DNA of 64,000 bases from Akkermansia sp. (GTDB lineage Bacteria; Verrucomicrobiota; Verrucomicrobiia; Verrucomicrobiales; Akkermansiaceae): NCBI GenBank assembly GCA_030525455.1, contig JAUNER010000006.1, positions 1 through 64,000 of the forward strand, written 5' to 3'. Made by a program: the position numbers and the translations under genes. How positions within the stretch are numbered: the first letter of the stretch is position 1; each line of letters opens with the position of its first letter. Below the pieces are notes generated by a model. That model ran no database searches. It saw only the letters and a program-made list of their open reading frames with translations, and was not told the DNA's origin. Below, piece after piece: positions 29,857 through 38,789 of the stretch.

Positions 29857-32586
29857 ATGATGTTTCGGCTTACACCTAGGATGTTTTGTCTTCTCGTTCT
29901 GAGTTGTGGCACTATCATGCCACAAGCTCAAGGGGATATTCCTATGCCGTTACCTGTGGAAATTGCCTATGCTTCAGACCCCGCAGATGTTTATGTAGAA
30001 GCCCTTAAGATTACTGACAAAGCAAACACATTGGCTCGTCGCCATCAGTATATTAAAGCTGTGCAAATGCTCCAGCGTGCTGAAGAATTATTTGCTGGGG
30101 TGGCAAAAAAATGGCCAAATTTCCGACCAAACTTAGTAAAACAGCGTCGCCAAATTAACAGAGATAATATGAATCTCTGGCAGAAAGCTGCTCAGGAACA
30201 AGCCAACAGAAATCCGCACCCCAACAATAACGGGCTTGTCATTGAAAGACCTAAACCCTCTGGCAAACCATCTCTCAAGCCAACCATTCAACTACCATCC
30301 GGCTATAAAGGTGTTGAATTTTCCCCCACGGAAGGGTCGTCGATGATAAATAAAATTCCATCACCATCGATTGCTCCTGGGCTTAGCTCATATCAAGCTG
30401 AGAGCAATTATGAAAAGGTGCGTCGATTACTAGATAAAGCTAATGTAGAAAATAAATCTTTAGTAAAAGTTCTTAAACAAACCAGAAAAGATTTAGATGA
30501 TGCTTTATCTAAACTCGCTGCCGCAAGTGCCGGAGAATCTGTTTATCGAGACGAATTACTAAAGACTAAAAAGCAATTAGACGAAGAACGCAATACCAAC
30601 ACTAAACTCTTAAAAACTCTATCAACTAGAATTGAGCAATTAGAATCCCAAGTGGCTAGTCTACAAAAAGAAAAACTAGCCCATTTAGACGAAATCGCGA
30701 CCCTTCGTCAACGTGTGGGTGAACAAGAAGCAAAACTGGCTGAAGTAACCCAACAAAGAGATAAGTTGCAAAAAGAACGTGACCAATTAGCTGCATTGGT
30801 CGAGCTAAATAGCCCTGAAAAAACAAAAAATCTACTCGATAGAAATTTGACCTTAGCGGCACAGCTTAAAGACGCATTAGAAAAAATCGCTGTTCTCGAA
30901 ACTGCCAAAATTGATTCAGAAGAACAACGGAAAACTAACCTTCGTGCCCTCGAAGAAACTCGCGAAGAAGTCGCTTTGCTTAAACAAAAGCTCATGGAAA
31001 TTCGCGATGAAAACATTGGTTACAGAAAACGCATTACTGAGCTAAATACTAAACTAATAAATGCAGATGTTGAGCTGGCTAAATTAGAAAATAAGCCAGA
31101 TATCAACACACCATTGCTTGAGGATGAAAACAAGCTCTTACGCTCAACTATTGCTAAACAACTTCGCATTCTTGCCGTGCAGGAGCAAAGCCGTACTTTG
31201 CTTATAAGTACTTATAAGCGTCTTCATCAAGAAAATCCGGAAACGGCGGAAATTGCCAAGCTCATGGATAATGATGAGATTATTAAACTGACTCCTGCTG
31301 AACAAGAAATTATCAATGCCATTGCTAAGGATACTAATATCCATGCAGAGTTGTCTACCGAGCAAAAAAATAAAATTGATAAATTAGCTCAATCTCTAGC
31401 CGCTGAACAAAAAAAGGCTAGTCAACTGGCTAAGGAATTAGCTAAGGTAAAGCAACAATCACAAGAATCTACCAAACAATCTTCTAAAGAGAAAAAAGCT
31501 CACGAAGCTGCTCTTGCTAAATCTCAAAAAGCTCTTGAAGATAAAAACAAAGAAATTCTTGAGCTTACAAATCGCATCAATAAGCTCCAGGCGGATTATC
31601 AGGAACAAGCCAGACTTTCTGCCATTTCTTCAAACAAAATCACGCCTAAAGAAGAGGAGGCTCTTAATAAAAATATGGAGCGGGTCGTGCGTAATAAATT
31701 AGAAATTGAGGCTTTGGCTCAAGGTGCGTCCGAGGCTTTTGCAAAAAATAGATTTGTTGCCGCTGAACAACTTTACCGCACTTTGTTGGACATTCAGCCA
31801 AACCACGTCCCTGCCCTTGTCAACTTAGGAACTATTCTTCTTCGTAGAAATAAGCCAGACGATGCAATCCAATGTTTGCATAATGCAACAAAATTAGATT
31901 CTAAATCAGCCCCAGCTTGGTTCATGCTCGGTATTGCTCATTATCGTGCAGGATACGACCAAAGTGCAAAATTGGCTTTACAGGAAACTGTTAATTTAGA
32001 CCCGGCAAATGCTACTGCTCTCCTTTATTTAGGGAATATTGATGCAAGTGCAGAACAATTTAGTGCCGCTATCGGTCATTATGAAAAAGCACTGAAAATC
32101 CAGCCAAAATCAACAGAAACCCTGTTTAACTTAGCTTATACACATGCACGCATGGGAAATAAAAAACAAGCAGCTAAATGCTATAATAAGGCTATTCAGT
32201 TTGGAGCTTTGCCGGATTCTTCTCTTGAATCTCTTATCACCGGGAAACCAGCTATTTCAACCACGCCGACTGTTCAGGAAAATACGACAACAGAACAAGT
32301 AGAAAAACCTCTCACCCCTCCGGCTCAGGTTCAACAAAATCAAACTCCTCTAACGGAAAAAACAAAAGCCGAAGAGCAATCTACGCCACTACCTCCTAAA
32401 CCACAAGTCAAAGATTCACCCAAACCTGCGGCTGAGCCAAAACCAAAAACAAAACAGCCTGCTCCCTCAAGTTCTACAAAAGAAACTACCGAGAAAAAAG
32501 AATCTCAAAAAAAAGTGACTCCAGAAAAAAAAGAAGAAAAACCAAACACTCCACCTCGTCGTCGTAGTCGATTCCGCATTGGTTAA
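29857..32586 (+). CDS. Secreted coiled-coil and TPR protein
   Basis: A 909-aa protein. Signal peptide about 1-28 (after MM, LTPRMFCLLVLSCGTIMPQAQG). A short helical module (about 40-100) is followed by a long coiled coil (about 180-600, heptads such as LDEERNTNTKLLKTLSTRIEQLE), TPR repeats (about 625-790; LYRTLLDIQPNHVPALVNLG and several similar repeats) and a Pro/Lys-rich tail ending in RRRSRFRIG. It is a likely envelope scaffold. The basic tail may touch nucleic acid or cell-wall polymers; that is a guess. Start at 29857 follows from the promoter. The next gene starts 29 bp later. Confidence 0.85.
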   Translation: MMFRLTPRMFCLLVLSCGTIMPQAQGDIPMPLPVEIAYASDPADVYVEALKITDKANTLARRHQYIKAVQMLQRAEELFAGVAKKWPNFRPNLVKQRRQINRDNMNLWQKAAQEQANRNPHPNNNGLVIERPKPSGKPSLKPTIQLPSGYKGVEFSPTEGSSMINKIPSPSIAPGLSSYQAESNYEKVRRLLDKANVENKSLVKVLKQTRKDLDDALSKLAAASAGESVYRDELLKTKKQLDEERNTNTKLLKTLSTRIEQLESQVASLQKEKLAHLDEIATLRQRVGEQEAKLAEVTQQRDKLQKERDQLAALVELNSPEKTKNLLDRNLTLAAQLKDALEKIAVLETAKIDSEEQRKTNLRALEETREEVALLKQKLMEIRDENIGYRKRITELNTKLINADVELAKLENKPDINTPLLEDENKLLRSTIAKQLRILAVQEQSRTLLISTYKRLHQENPETAEIAKLMDNDEIIKLTPAEQEIINAIAKDTNIHAELSTEQKNKIDKLAQSLAAEQKKASQLAKELAKVKQQSQESTKQSSKEKKAHEAALAKSQKALEDKNKEILELTNRINKLQADYQEQARLSAISSNKITPKEEEALNKNMERVVRNKLEIEALAQGASEAFAKNRFVAAEQLYRTLLDIQPNHVPALVNLGTILLRRNKPDDAIQCLHNATKLDSKSAPAWFMLGIAHYRAGYDQSAKLALQETVNLDPANATALLYLGNIDASAEQFSAAIGHYEKALKIQPKSTETLFNLAYTHARMGNKKQAAKCYNKAIQFGALPDSSLESLITGKPAISTTPTVQENTTTEQVEKPLTPPAQVQQNQTPLTEKTKAEEQSTPLPPKPQVKDSPKPAAEPKPKTKQPAPSSSTKETTEKKESQKKVTPEKKEEKPNTPPRRRSRFRIG

Positions 32587-32615
32587 TTGTTCAATTCTTC
32601 CTTATATTGCTTATC

Positions 32616-33986
32616 ATGTCACATTGGATTAGACTGCTTATCTTTGCCTCTATTTTCTCGCATATTTCACTTATCAATGCACAGATTAGTACGACTACTG
32701 CGAAGTCTAACTACACTAGCTATTCTCCGGAATCTAAACAATTTGAGGTCACAGGAAAAGATAAGGTTCTTACCGGTTTCATCGCTAGGCGAGCTGATGC
32801 TCTTCGCAGTTCGCTAATGAAAATCCTAAAAATCAAGGAACCATGGAAAAATCCTATTAACATTATTCTCACAGGTTCCCCTGGCGACCCAGCACCCTTG
32901 ATTCCTATTCGTTCACAAACTGTTTTAATTGGTGATGAATTATCTTTCCGTATTTACATCCATTTAGGTCGAGGTATTAACCAAGACCTGCTCCGTAAGG
33001 AAATTATTTCTACTCTTCTATTTGAGCTAGCCTTACGACCTCTAGATGTCGATGGTATTCCTGATAACACATCACTACCTGCTTGGTTTATTACCGGCAT
33101 TGACCAAGCCGTTCTTTGGACAAATAATAAAGCAGACCGTACATTATACAAAACTCTATTCCAACAGAACTGCATCCAAAAACCGGAAGAATTCCTCAAA
33201 ATTAAAAAACCACAGTCCGAGCTTGATGCTACATCATACGCAGTTTATCAATGCTCATGTGGTGCTCTTATGCAATGCTTACTTCAACAAGACCTCTCTG
33301 TTGATAGTTTTAAAACTCTACTTAATGAGTTGCTTTTATCTAATGATGATGCAGAAAGTATTATTAAAAGACATTTCCCTCAACTCAGCATTACTGCCAC
33401 TTCCTTGCACAAATGGTGGGCATTGCAACTTTCTCGCATGGCAGATACGCCATTAACAGAGAGTTTATCTATTCAGGAGACAGAAAGACATCTTCGAGAA
33501 GCACTCACTCTAATTGAATATCATTCAGAAACACGCACCGCCCACCCATTCTCTCTGGAAAATATCGACCGCACTCTTTCTCTTCCCGATAGGTATAGAC
33601 AACTTACAACCTCTACAGCCGCTCTTCTTCACCTTAGTAGAAATTGTTTCCCCACCTACCGCCCTCTTATTATTGAATATTCTAAAATCGTTGCTCAGCT
33701 CCAACTCAATGATTTAGAAAACAAAGAAAATATGAAAAAATCCATCCTTACAATGCGTGAAATTCGCGAACTTTCTATCCAAACTGCTAAACGCGTGCGC
33801 GATTACCTAGACTGGTACGAAATCAATACCCGCCACGGCTCAGGAAAAACTTTCCAGAATTACGCAGAAACGATGCACCAATTACGCAACAAAGTTCCTA
33901 CCCCCAATACTAAAATTTCTCAATACCTGCTTGATATAGAAAAGCTCTACACCCTCCCCGCCAACGCACCTACTCCTAAATTGTAA
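32616..33986 (+). CDS. Secreted gluzincin-like protein lacking the HExxH motif
   Basis: A 456-aa protein with a signal peptide (about 1-22, RLLIFASIFSHISLINAQ). The middle resembles the peptidase MA/M1-like fold: a strand, then the helix LLRKEIISTLLFELALRPLD, then SLPAWFITGIDQAVLW, where active relatives have HExxH and a P-x-W-hydrophobic-EG-A segment. Here the zinc ligands are absent (LFELA in place of HELAH), so a peptidase activity is unlikely. The C-terminus is helical. It begins 29 bp behind the coiled-coil gene on the same strand, suggesting that they work together in the envelope. Confidence 0.65.
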   Translation: MSHWIRLLIFASIFSHISLINAQISTTTAKSNYTSYSPESKQFEVTGKDKVLTGFIARRADALRSSLMKILKIKEPWKNPINIILTGSPGDPAPLIPIRSQTVLIGDELSFRIYIHLGRGINQDLLRKEIISTLLFELALRPLDVDGIPDNTSLPAWFITGIDQAVLWTNNKADRTLYKTLFQQNCIQKPEEFLKIKKPQSELDATSYAVYQCSCGALMQCLLQQDLSVDSFKTLLNELLLSNDDAESIIKRHFPQLSITATSLHKWWALQLSRMADTPLTESLSIQETERHLREALTLIEYHSETRTAHPFSLENIDRTLSLPDRYRQLTTSTAALLHLSRNCFPTYRPLIIEYSKIVAQLQLNDLENKENMKKSILTMREIRELSIQTAKRVRDYLDWYEINTRHGSGKTFQNYAETMHQLRNKVPTPNTKISQYLLDIEKLYTLPANAPTPKL

Positions 33987-34029
33987 TCTATTTTAGCTTA
34001 TCTTGTTTAAGAGAGATTCTGCATCTTTA

Positions 34030-34061
34030 TAAAAAAGGGGAAAGGCATATCACCTTTCCCC
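34030..34061 (-). terminator. terminator of the beta-eliminating lyase gene
   Basis: GGGGAAAGG and CCTTTCCCC arms (34037-34045 and 34053-34061), 7-nt loop; a T-run (TTTTTT) follows on the minus strand. It may also stop plus-strand reading from the gene ending at 33986. Confidence 0.8.
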
Positions 34062-34092
34062 CCTATTATTTTAACTGACAAATGAAAATCTA

Positions 34093-35556
34093 TTAGAGAC
34101 TTTCGCCGAAGTCCTCGCGGAATTTTGCAGCGAGTTTTTCTGGCCAATCGCCCTTGGGCTGAAGCTTGCCCATAAAGAAGCGAAGTACAGGAGGTTCTTC
34201 AACAAATTCAAGACCACCAATGAGTTCTCGGTTGTCGTAAAGCCACTTCATACGGTCAGCGACATATTTTACCTGTGAAAGTGTGAATACACGGCGTGGG
34301 AATGCAAGGCGAAGAAGTTCAACATCTGCAAGAACATCGTTGCCATTTTCATCACGAACGCTAGACATTGTACCACGTTCCATACCACGAACACCGGATG
34401 CAATGAAGAACGCTGCGGCTAAAGCACCGGCCGGGTAATCTTCCTGAGGAATATGAGATAAGAACTTCATCGCATCAATGTGTGCCCCTAAACCACCGGA
34501 CGGAGTCACACAAGGAATACCCATGTCTACCATCTGAGAGATAAAGTATTCAATAAATGAAGGGCTCTGAGAAATAACAGAAAGGTCTGTTGTTTCATAA
34601 AGACCAACGGCCATTGATTCAATTTCACGAACAGAAATACCACCATAGGTCAAGAAGCCTTCGAAAAGCGGTACAAGGTGTTCCATCTTTTTAGCAATAG
34701 CAGGGTCATTTGTACAAATACCACCCCCACGAGATGAGGATACCTTACGAGCAGAGAAGTAAACCAAATCTGCTAATCCGCACATGGTGAGGAGAATTTC
34801 AGCACAGGACTTTGTCTTAAATTCATCCTCACGCATTTTAATGAAGTATGCGTTTTCACCAATGAGAGAAGCATCGAGAACAAGCATGATACCGAACTCA
34901 TCACAAATTTTGCGAATTTCTCGCAAATTGGCAATAGAGAACGGCTGACCTCCAATGAGGTTGGTAGATGCTTCCATACGTACAAAAGGAATCTTTTCTG
35001 CACCATGACGAGCAATGCAATCACGTAGTTTTGCAGGGTCTAGATTCCCCTTAAACGGATTGTCACTTGCTAAAATCAGAGCTTCATCTGCAACAAGTTC
35101 TTCAATAGTACCACCATTTAAATCAATGTGTGCATGAGTTGTGGTAAAGTGGTAGTTCATGGGAACCACATCACCCGGCTTTACAAATGTACGAGCAATG
35201 ATGTTTTCGCAAGCACGCCCTTGGTGTGCCGGTAATAGATACTTCTTCCCAAAAACATCAAGTACTGCCTGCTTTAAGCGGTCAAAACTCTGAGAACCAG
35301 CGTACGCATCATCTGCTCGGAACATGGCAGCTACTTGGTTATCACTCATGGCATTAACGCCAGAGTCTGTAAGCATATCCAAATACACATCATTGGTACT
35401 TAAACGGAAAGTGTTAAAACCGGCTTCTTTTGTAGCTTCTAATCGACGCTCAACGGGCACTAAATGCAACTTCTGAACAACACGAACTTTGTGAAGTTCA
35501 AGTGGTATTTGCTCGCCTTGATAAAACTTTACAACCGGAGATGATTCTGAATCCAT
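34093..35556 (-). CDS. Tryptophanase / tyrosine phenol-lyase family beta-eliminating lyase, TPL-like
   Basis: A 487-aa PLP enzyme that would split an aromatic amino acid to pyruvate, ammonia and the free aromatic. PLP lysine K271 (FSARKVSSSRGG), conserved HQGR, D228 and R416 fit the family. At positions that separate tyrosine phenol-lyase from tryptophanase it matches TPL: R394 (MERG, TPL Arg381), F460 (RFF, TPL Phe448; His463 in E. coli TnaA) and FTTT (TPL Thr124 region). At the position of TPL Arg217, which contacts the cofactor, it has L231. Routine annotation would say tryptophanase; I think the substrate may be tyrosine or something else. ATG 35556 preferred over a GTG at 35595. Confidence 0.85.
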   Translation of the reverse strand: MDSESSPVVKFYQGEQIPLELHKVRVVQKLHLVPVERRLEATKEAGFNTFRLSTNDVYLDMLTDSGVNAMSDNQVAAMFRADDAYAGSQSFDRLKQAVLDVFGKKYLLPAHQGRACENIIARTFVKPGDVVPMNYHFTTTHAHIDLNGGTIEELVADEALILASDNPFKGNLDPAKLRDCIARHGAEKIPFVRMEASTNLIGGQPFSIANLREIRKICDEFGIMLVLDASLIGENAYFIKMREDEFKTKSCAEILLTMCGLADLVYFSARKVSSSRGGGICTNDPAIAKKMEHLVPLFEGFLTYGGISVREIESMAVGLYETTDLSVISQSPSFIEYFISQMVDMGIPCVTPSGGLGAHIDAMKFLSHIPQEDYPAGALAAAFFIASGVRGMERGTMSSVRDENGNDVLADVELLRLAFPRRVFTLSQVKYVADRMKWLYDNRELIGGLEFVEEPPVLRFFMGKLQPKGDWPEKLAAKFREDFGESL

Positions 35557-35624
35557 GATATTTTTGTAGATAAAATTCCGCAAAGATTTTATCACTCACA
35601 AAAATTCTTACAATTCAAAAACAT

Positions 35625-35653
35625 AGCATAAAAGTCATACATTCAAATGTAAA
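35625..35653 (-). promoter_or_regulatory. promoter of the beta-eliminating lyase gene
   Basis: On the minus strand TTTACA, 17 nt, TATGCT. Predicted start near 35618, so about 60 nt of leader. No tnaC-like leader peptide is obvious. Confidence 0.6.
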
Positions 35654-35664
35654 TTATAATGATT

Positions 35665-35700
35665 CAAAAAAAAGCCTACTTCCCATAGGGAGGTAGGCCT
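35665..35700 (-). terminator. terminator of the 35734-36957 gene
   Basis: An 11-bp stem (35674-35684 with 35688-35698) with one mismatch (a C opposite an A) in minus-strand RNA, followed on the minus strand by TTTTTTTT. Confidence 0.75.
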
Positions 35701-35733
35701 ATAAAGCTAACAATGGTAAAACAAATTAAAAAA

Positions 35734-36957
35734 TTATTGTTTTTTCTGAGCTTGTTCTTTTTGTTTATTGGCCCTTTCGGCACGTTCCTTTGCCTTTTGG
35801 GCCATTCGTTCTTCACGTTCTTTAATAAGTTGTTCCTTTGCTCCGGTTCGGATGGCTTCTTCTAACCCGGAGAAATATTCCCTAGGCACACGAACGAGCC
35901 GAAGTATTGTAATTTGATCCATTGCTTCGGAGAATTTTTTCTCATCACAAAGTTTCCATGCCTCGGCCATGGCTTTAGTAGCAGCACCAGGTTTAGGAGC
36001 ATCATCAGCAAGCGGTACTTTTACACGGTCCGCTTCGCGTGCGGCATAGCTTTTAAGTTCACGCAAAGAATCAAGTGATTCAGCGATAGGTTCGTACCAA
36101 TAGTCACCTTTTTCGCGGACTTTTTTACGGAGAGCTCTATGCTGGGCAGTTAAATCACTTTCTCGTTCGCGAAGAGCAGTCATTTTTGTACGCCATTTGG
36201 CTTGAAGTTCACGGCGTTGTTCTACAGTAAGTTTTCTATTGGCTCGAATAGCCGCTTCTTCTTTACTCAGCAAATCACGTTCTTTCTGCAAAGATTTTTC
36301 TTTTTTGACAATCATGTTTGCAAGCTGAGAATTAAGAGAAAGAATCATCTTTTTTGCCGTTGGTTCAATCTCTGCCAAGGCTTCGGTTCCTGGGTAATCC
36401 GCACGCAATTTATCGTAAACGGCCAAAGCTTGATAAGTAGAAGTCTTAGCACGAGCTTTAAATCGACGTGCCAACTTCTTAGCCTCATGGTCGTAACGAG
36501 TACGATCTGTTACAGCGGCTTCTTCAGCGGCTAATTCTTTTTCTTTTTGCTCTAAGACTAGTTTCTTTTCAGCTAAGGTTGTAGATAAAGTCGTTTTTAT
36601 AGCACTAATAACATCTGTTGCCTTATCTTTAGGATGCTTTTTAAGGAGTGAATCCATTTCTTTTACCCCGGCTTCTAGCTGAGCGATAGACATATTCCCG
36701 GGGGTGGCATAGTTCTTCTGGAGCTTATTGCAAAGAATTTCCTCTGCTGTCAGCTTTTTTATATACTCAATATCCCCTCGTTTTAAGGTAACAGAATCCT
36801 TGATGCCACCGGATATAGGGACTAAGATGCTAATCGTATCTACATCTTCGATTTCTATGGTGCAACCTTTATAGAGTGTCCCATCTTTCATTTTTACCTC
36901 ATCGGCCAAAGTCAATGGAACTAACAGCGAGCATGCTAACAATATAGACTTCTTCAT
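35734..36957 (-). CDS. Secreted coiled-coil hypothetical protein
   Basis: A 407-aa protein with a signal peptide (about 1-18, KKSILLACSLLVPLTLA). Residues 19-70 form a small beta domain (DEVKMKDGTLYKGC, DSVTLKRGDIEYI) of the kind found at the head of many planctomycete/verrucomicrobial secreted proteins. The remainder is mostly charged helices, with long coiled-coil stretches (about 125-290) and a Glu/Lys/Arg-rich tail. No enzyme motif. It probably has a structural envelope role. It follows rplY on the minus strand across a terminator, so it is likely separately transcribed. Confidence 0.75.
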   Translation of the reverse strand: MKKSILLACSLLVPLTLADEVKMKDGTLYKGCTIEIEDVDTISILVPISGGIKDSVTLKRGDIEYIKKLTAEEILCNKLQKNYATPGNMSIAQLEAGVKEMDSLLKKHPKDKATDVISAIKTTLSTTLAEKKLVLEQKEKELAAEEAAVTDRTRYDHEAKKLARRFKARAKTSTYQALAVYDKLRADYPGTEALAEIEPTAKKMILSLNSQLANMIVKKEKSLQKERDLLSKEEAAIRANRKLTVEQRRELQAKWRTKMTALRERESDLTAQHRALRKKVREKGDYWYEPIAESLDSLRELKSYAAREADRVKVPLADDAPKPGAATKAMAEAWKLCDEKKFSEAMDQITILRLVRVPREYFSGLEEAIRTGAKEQLIKEREERMAQKAKERAERANKQKEQAQKKQ

Positions 36958-37020
36958 AGCAACTTTGCAATGCGTAAAATTATTTCACTTCATTCTAGCA
37001 AATTGCTCAAAGATGAAAAT

Positions 37021-37058
37021 AAAAAAAAGCTCGGAGACGAAAATTCGTTCCGAGCTTT
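37021..37058 (-). terminator. rplY terminator
   Basis: AAAGCTCGGA (37026-37035) and TCCGAGCTTT (37049-37058) with an inner ACGAA/TTCGT extension and one bulged base. Eight T follow on the minus strand. Confidence 0.85.
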
Positions 37059-37085
37059 GAAAAATTGAAAAACTCTTTGTGAGTA

Positions 37086-37643
37086 TTAAACGCGAGAAGA
37101 AGCTACGATAGCAACGATAACGTCACCGGCAAGCTCTGTAGTAACACCAGCAGGAAGCTGAAGGTCAGCAACTGTAAGTGTTTCTTCAACATTCAAGTTG
37201 GTTACGTCTGCTGTGATTGTTTCAGGAAGATCCTTAACCTGGCAAACGATTGCCAAATCGTAAACAGTCTGCTCAAGCATACCACCCTGAGCCACACCAG
37301 CAGAGTCACCTGTAAGTATTACAGGAACTATGGAGTGAATAGTGGTAGTGTCTGTTACTGCTTGGAAGTCGATGTGCAAGCATTCGCCAGACAATGCGTC
37401 GTGCTGAACTTCCTTGAGAAGAGCCTTAACTTCTGTACCTTCGAGGTCTAAAGAAACAAGGATGTGCTCAGAAGCAGCTGTAGAAAGCATGCGAGAAAAT
37501 TCGCGTGCGTCCACCTTGATGCTAACAGCATCAAATCCGGGACCGTAAACAACACCGGGGACAAGACCCTGTGCACGGACTTGCTTCAAACTAGTAGAGC
37601 CTTCAGCTCTCTTCTCGGCCTTGAGTGAATGGGATGTAGCCAT
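37086..37643 (-). CDS. rplY: 50S ribosomal protein L25, general stress protein Ctc type
   Basis: A 185-aa ribosomal protein that binds 5S rRNA. The N-terminal L25 half (about 1-90: SLKAEKRAEGSTSLKQVRAQGLVPGVVYGP, in two parts) is followed by the CTC/TL5 C-terminal domain (about 95-185) with a typical TETTLT-like ending (LPETITADVTNLNVEETLTVADLQLPAGV, split). The start has no Shine-Dalgarno. Upstream lies a strongly structured 130-bp spacer, then prs in the same orientation, so co-transcription with prs is likely and the leader may carry control. Confidence 0.95.
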   Translation of the reverse strand: MATSHSLKAEKRAEGSTSLKQVRAQGLVPGVVYGPGFDAVSIKVDAREFSRMLSTAASEHILVSLDLEGTEVKALLKEVQHDALSGECLHIDFQAVTDTTTIHSIVPVILTGDSAGVAQGGMLEQTVYDLAIVCQVKDLPETITADVTNLNVEETLTVADLQLPAGVTTELAGDVIVAIVASSRV

Positions 37644-37686
37644 GATTTAATGGTCGAATGATATGTTGATGATAAATTTTCCTAAT

Positions 37687-37762
37687 CGGGTTCAGATAGA
37701 GTTCCCGCCGGGATTTCCGAACCCGCGTAAAACCGTTTACTCAGGTCAGGGCGGACGAACTC
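37687..37762 (-). ncRNA. candidate structured RNA leader between prs and rplY
   Basis: In minus-strand RNA an outer stem pairs GAGTTC/CCGCC with GGCGG/GAACTC (37752-62 side with 37699-37709) across a 2-nt bulge. It encloses a hairpin GTAAA-CGGT-TTTAC (37727-37740) and a GGGTTC...CCC hairpin (about 37709-37725). A second pairing, CGGGTTC (minus-strand reading of 37719-37725) with GAACCCG (37687-37693), excludes the inner GGG/CCC hairpin. The element is much more GC-rich than its surroundings. Seen by eye; no family match is claimed, and it lacks a U-tract so it is not an ordinary terminator. Confidence 0.45.
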
Positions 37763-37776
37763 TGCACTAAATTTCT

Positions 37777-38706
37777 CTAAATGTCAAACAAAGATGATAC
37801 AGATTCTCCGTCATGAATTCTCTGAATCGCTTCACCAAGCAGTCCTGCAACACTTACACAGTCTACCTTTGGTCCATAAGCAAGCGGTACAGTATCAGAT
37901 GTTAACACGCGTTCAATACAAGAGCTGGCAAGACGCTCACGAGCTAAATCGCCAAGCACACCGTGAGAAACGCAAGCAAAAACTCGCTGAGCACCGTTAT
38001 CTTTGAGAATCTGTGCAGCGGCACAAAGTGTACCTGCAGTTTCTGTCATGTCGTCAATGAGCACAACGTCGCGACCGGCCACATTGCCAATCACATTCAT
38101 AGCTTCTACCTGAGTTGCATTCACACGATGCTTAGCCACAATAGCTAATTCTGCACCTAAAGCCACAGCGTATGCACGAGCCATCTTAACGCCACCTACG
38201 TCCGGAGAAACTACTGTAAGGTTCTGTAAATCTTTCACATAGTGTTCACGAAGGTGACGGATAAGAACAGGTGCTGCATAAAGATGATCTACCGGAATAT
38301 CGAAGAAACCTTGAATCTGAGCAGCATGTAAATCAACAGTAACAACACGATCTACACCAGCCGCAGTTAAGATGTTTGCTACCAATTTTGCTGTAATTGG
38401 CACACGAGGCTGGTCTTTTCTATCCTGTCTGGCGTAACCGTAGAATGGAATTACCGCTGTAATGCGTCCTGCACTGGCTCGACGCACAGCGTCTACCATT
38501 ACACATAACTCCATTAGGTTGTGATTTGTAGGAGGACATGTCGGCTGAACAATAAAGACATCCATGCCACGAATGTTCTCATTTATCTTTACAAAACTCT
38601 CCCCATCGGGGAAAGTATTCACCGTCACGTCTGTTAACTCAATGCCGATACTCTGAGCAATGCGTTCGGCAAGTTCTCTATGGGATGTACCGCTGATGAT
38701 CTTCAT
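37777..38706 (-). CDS. prs: Ribose-phosphate pyrophosphokinase
   Basis: Makes PRPP from ribose-5-phosphate and ATP for purine, pyrimidine, histidine and tryptophan synthesis. The 309 aa carry YARQDRKDQPR, the metal/phosphate loop region NLTVVSPDVGGVKMARAYA and the PRPP-binding signature DVVLIDDMTETAGTL. Regulatory class I features are expected from length and sequence but allosteric sites were not checked. The gene runs opposite to the exosortase gene and is followed on the minus strand by rplY. Confidence 0.97.
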   Translation of the reverse strand: MKIISGTSHRELAERIAQSIGIELTDVTVNTFPDGESFVKINENIRGMDVFIVQPTCPPTNHNLMELCVMVDAVRRASAGRITAVIPFYGYARQDRKDQPRVPITAKLVANILTAAGVDRVVTVDLHAAQIQGFFDIPVDHLYAAPVLIRHLREHYVKDLQNLTVVSPDVGGVKMARAYAVALGAELAIVAKHRVNATQVEAMNVIGNVAGRDVVLIDDMTETAGTLCAAAQILKDNGAQRVFACVSHGVLGDLARERLASSCIERVLTSDTVPLAYGPKVDCVSVAGLLGEAIQRIHDGESVSSLFDI

Positions 38707-38733
38707 ACCAAGAAATTGAAAAGCGAGGTCATT

Positions 38734-38763
38734 TTGAACATTCTGCCGGCTAAGAGCAATACT
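38734..38763 (+). promoter_or_regulatory. candidate promoter of the exosortase operon
   Basis: TTGAAC, 18 nt, AATACT, with 26 nt to the ATG at 38790. Moderate match only. Confidence 0.35.
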
Positions 38764-38789
38764 AAATTCACATAAAACAAAAAAAAGTC

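Noticed and set aside
37687-37762. tRNA or tmRNA in the prs-rplY gap
   Set aside because: No anticodon arm, T-loop TTCRANY at the right place, or CCA; the fold differs from a cloverleaf.
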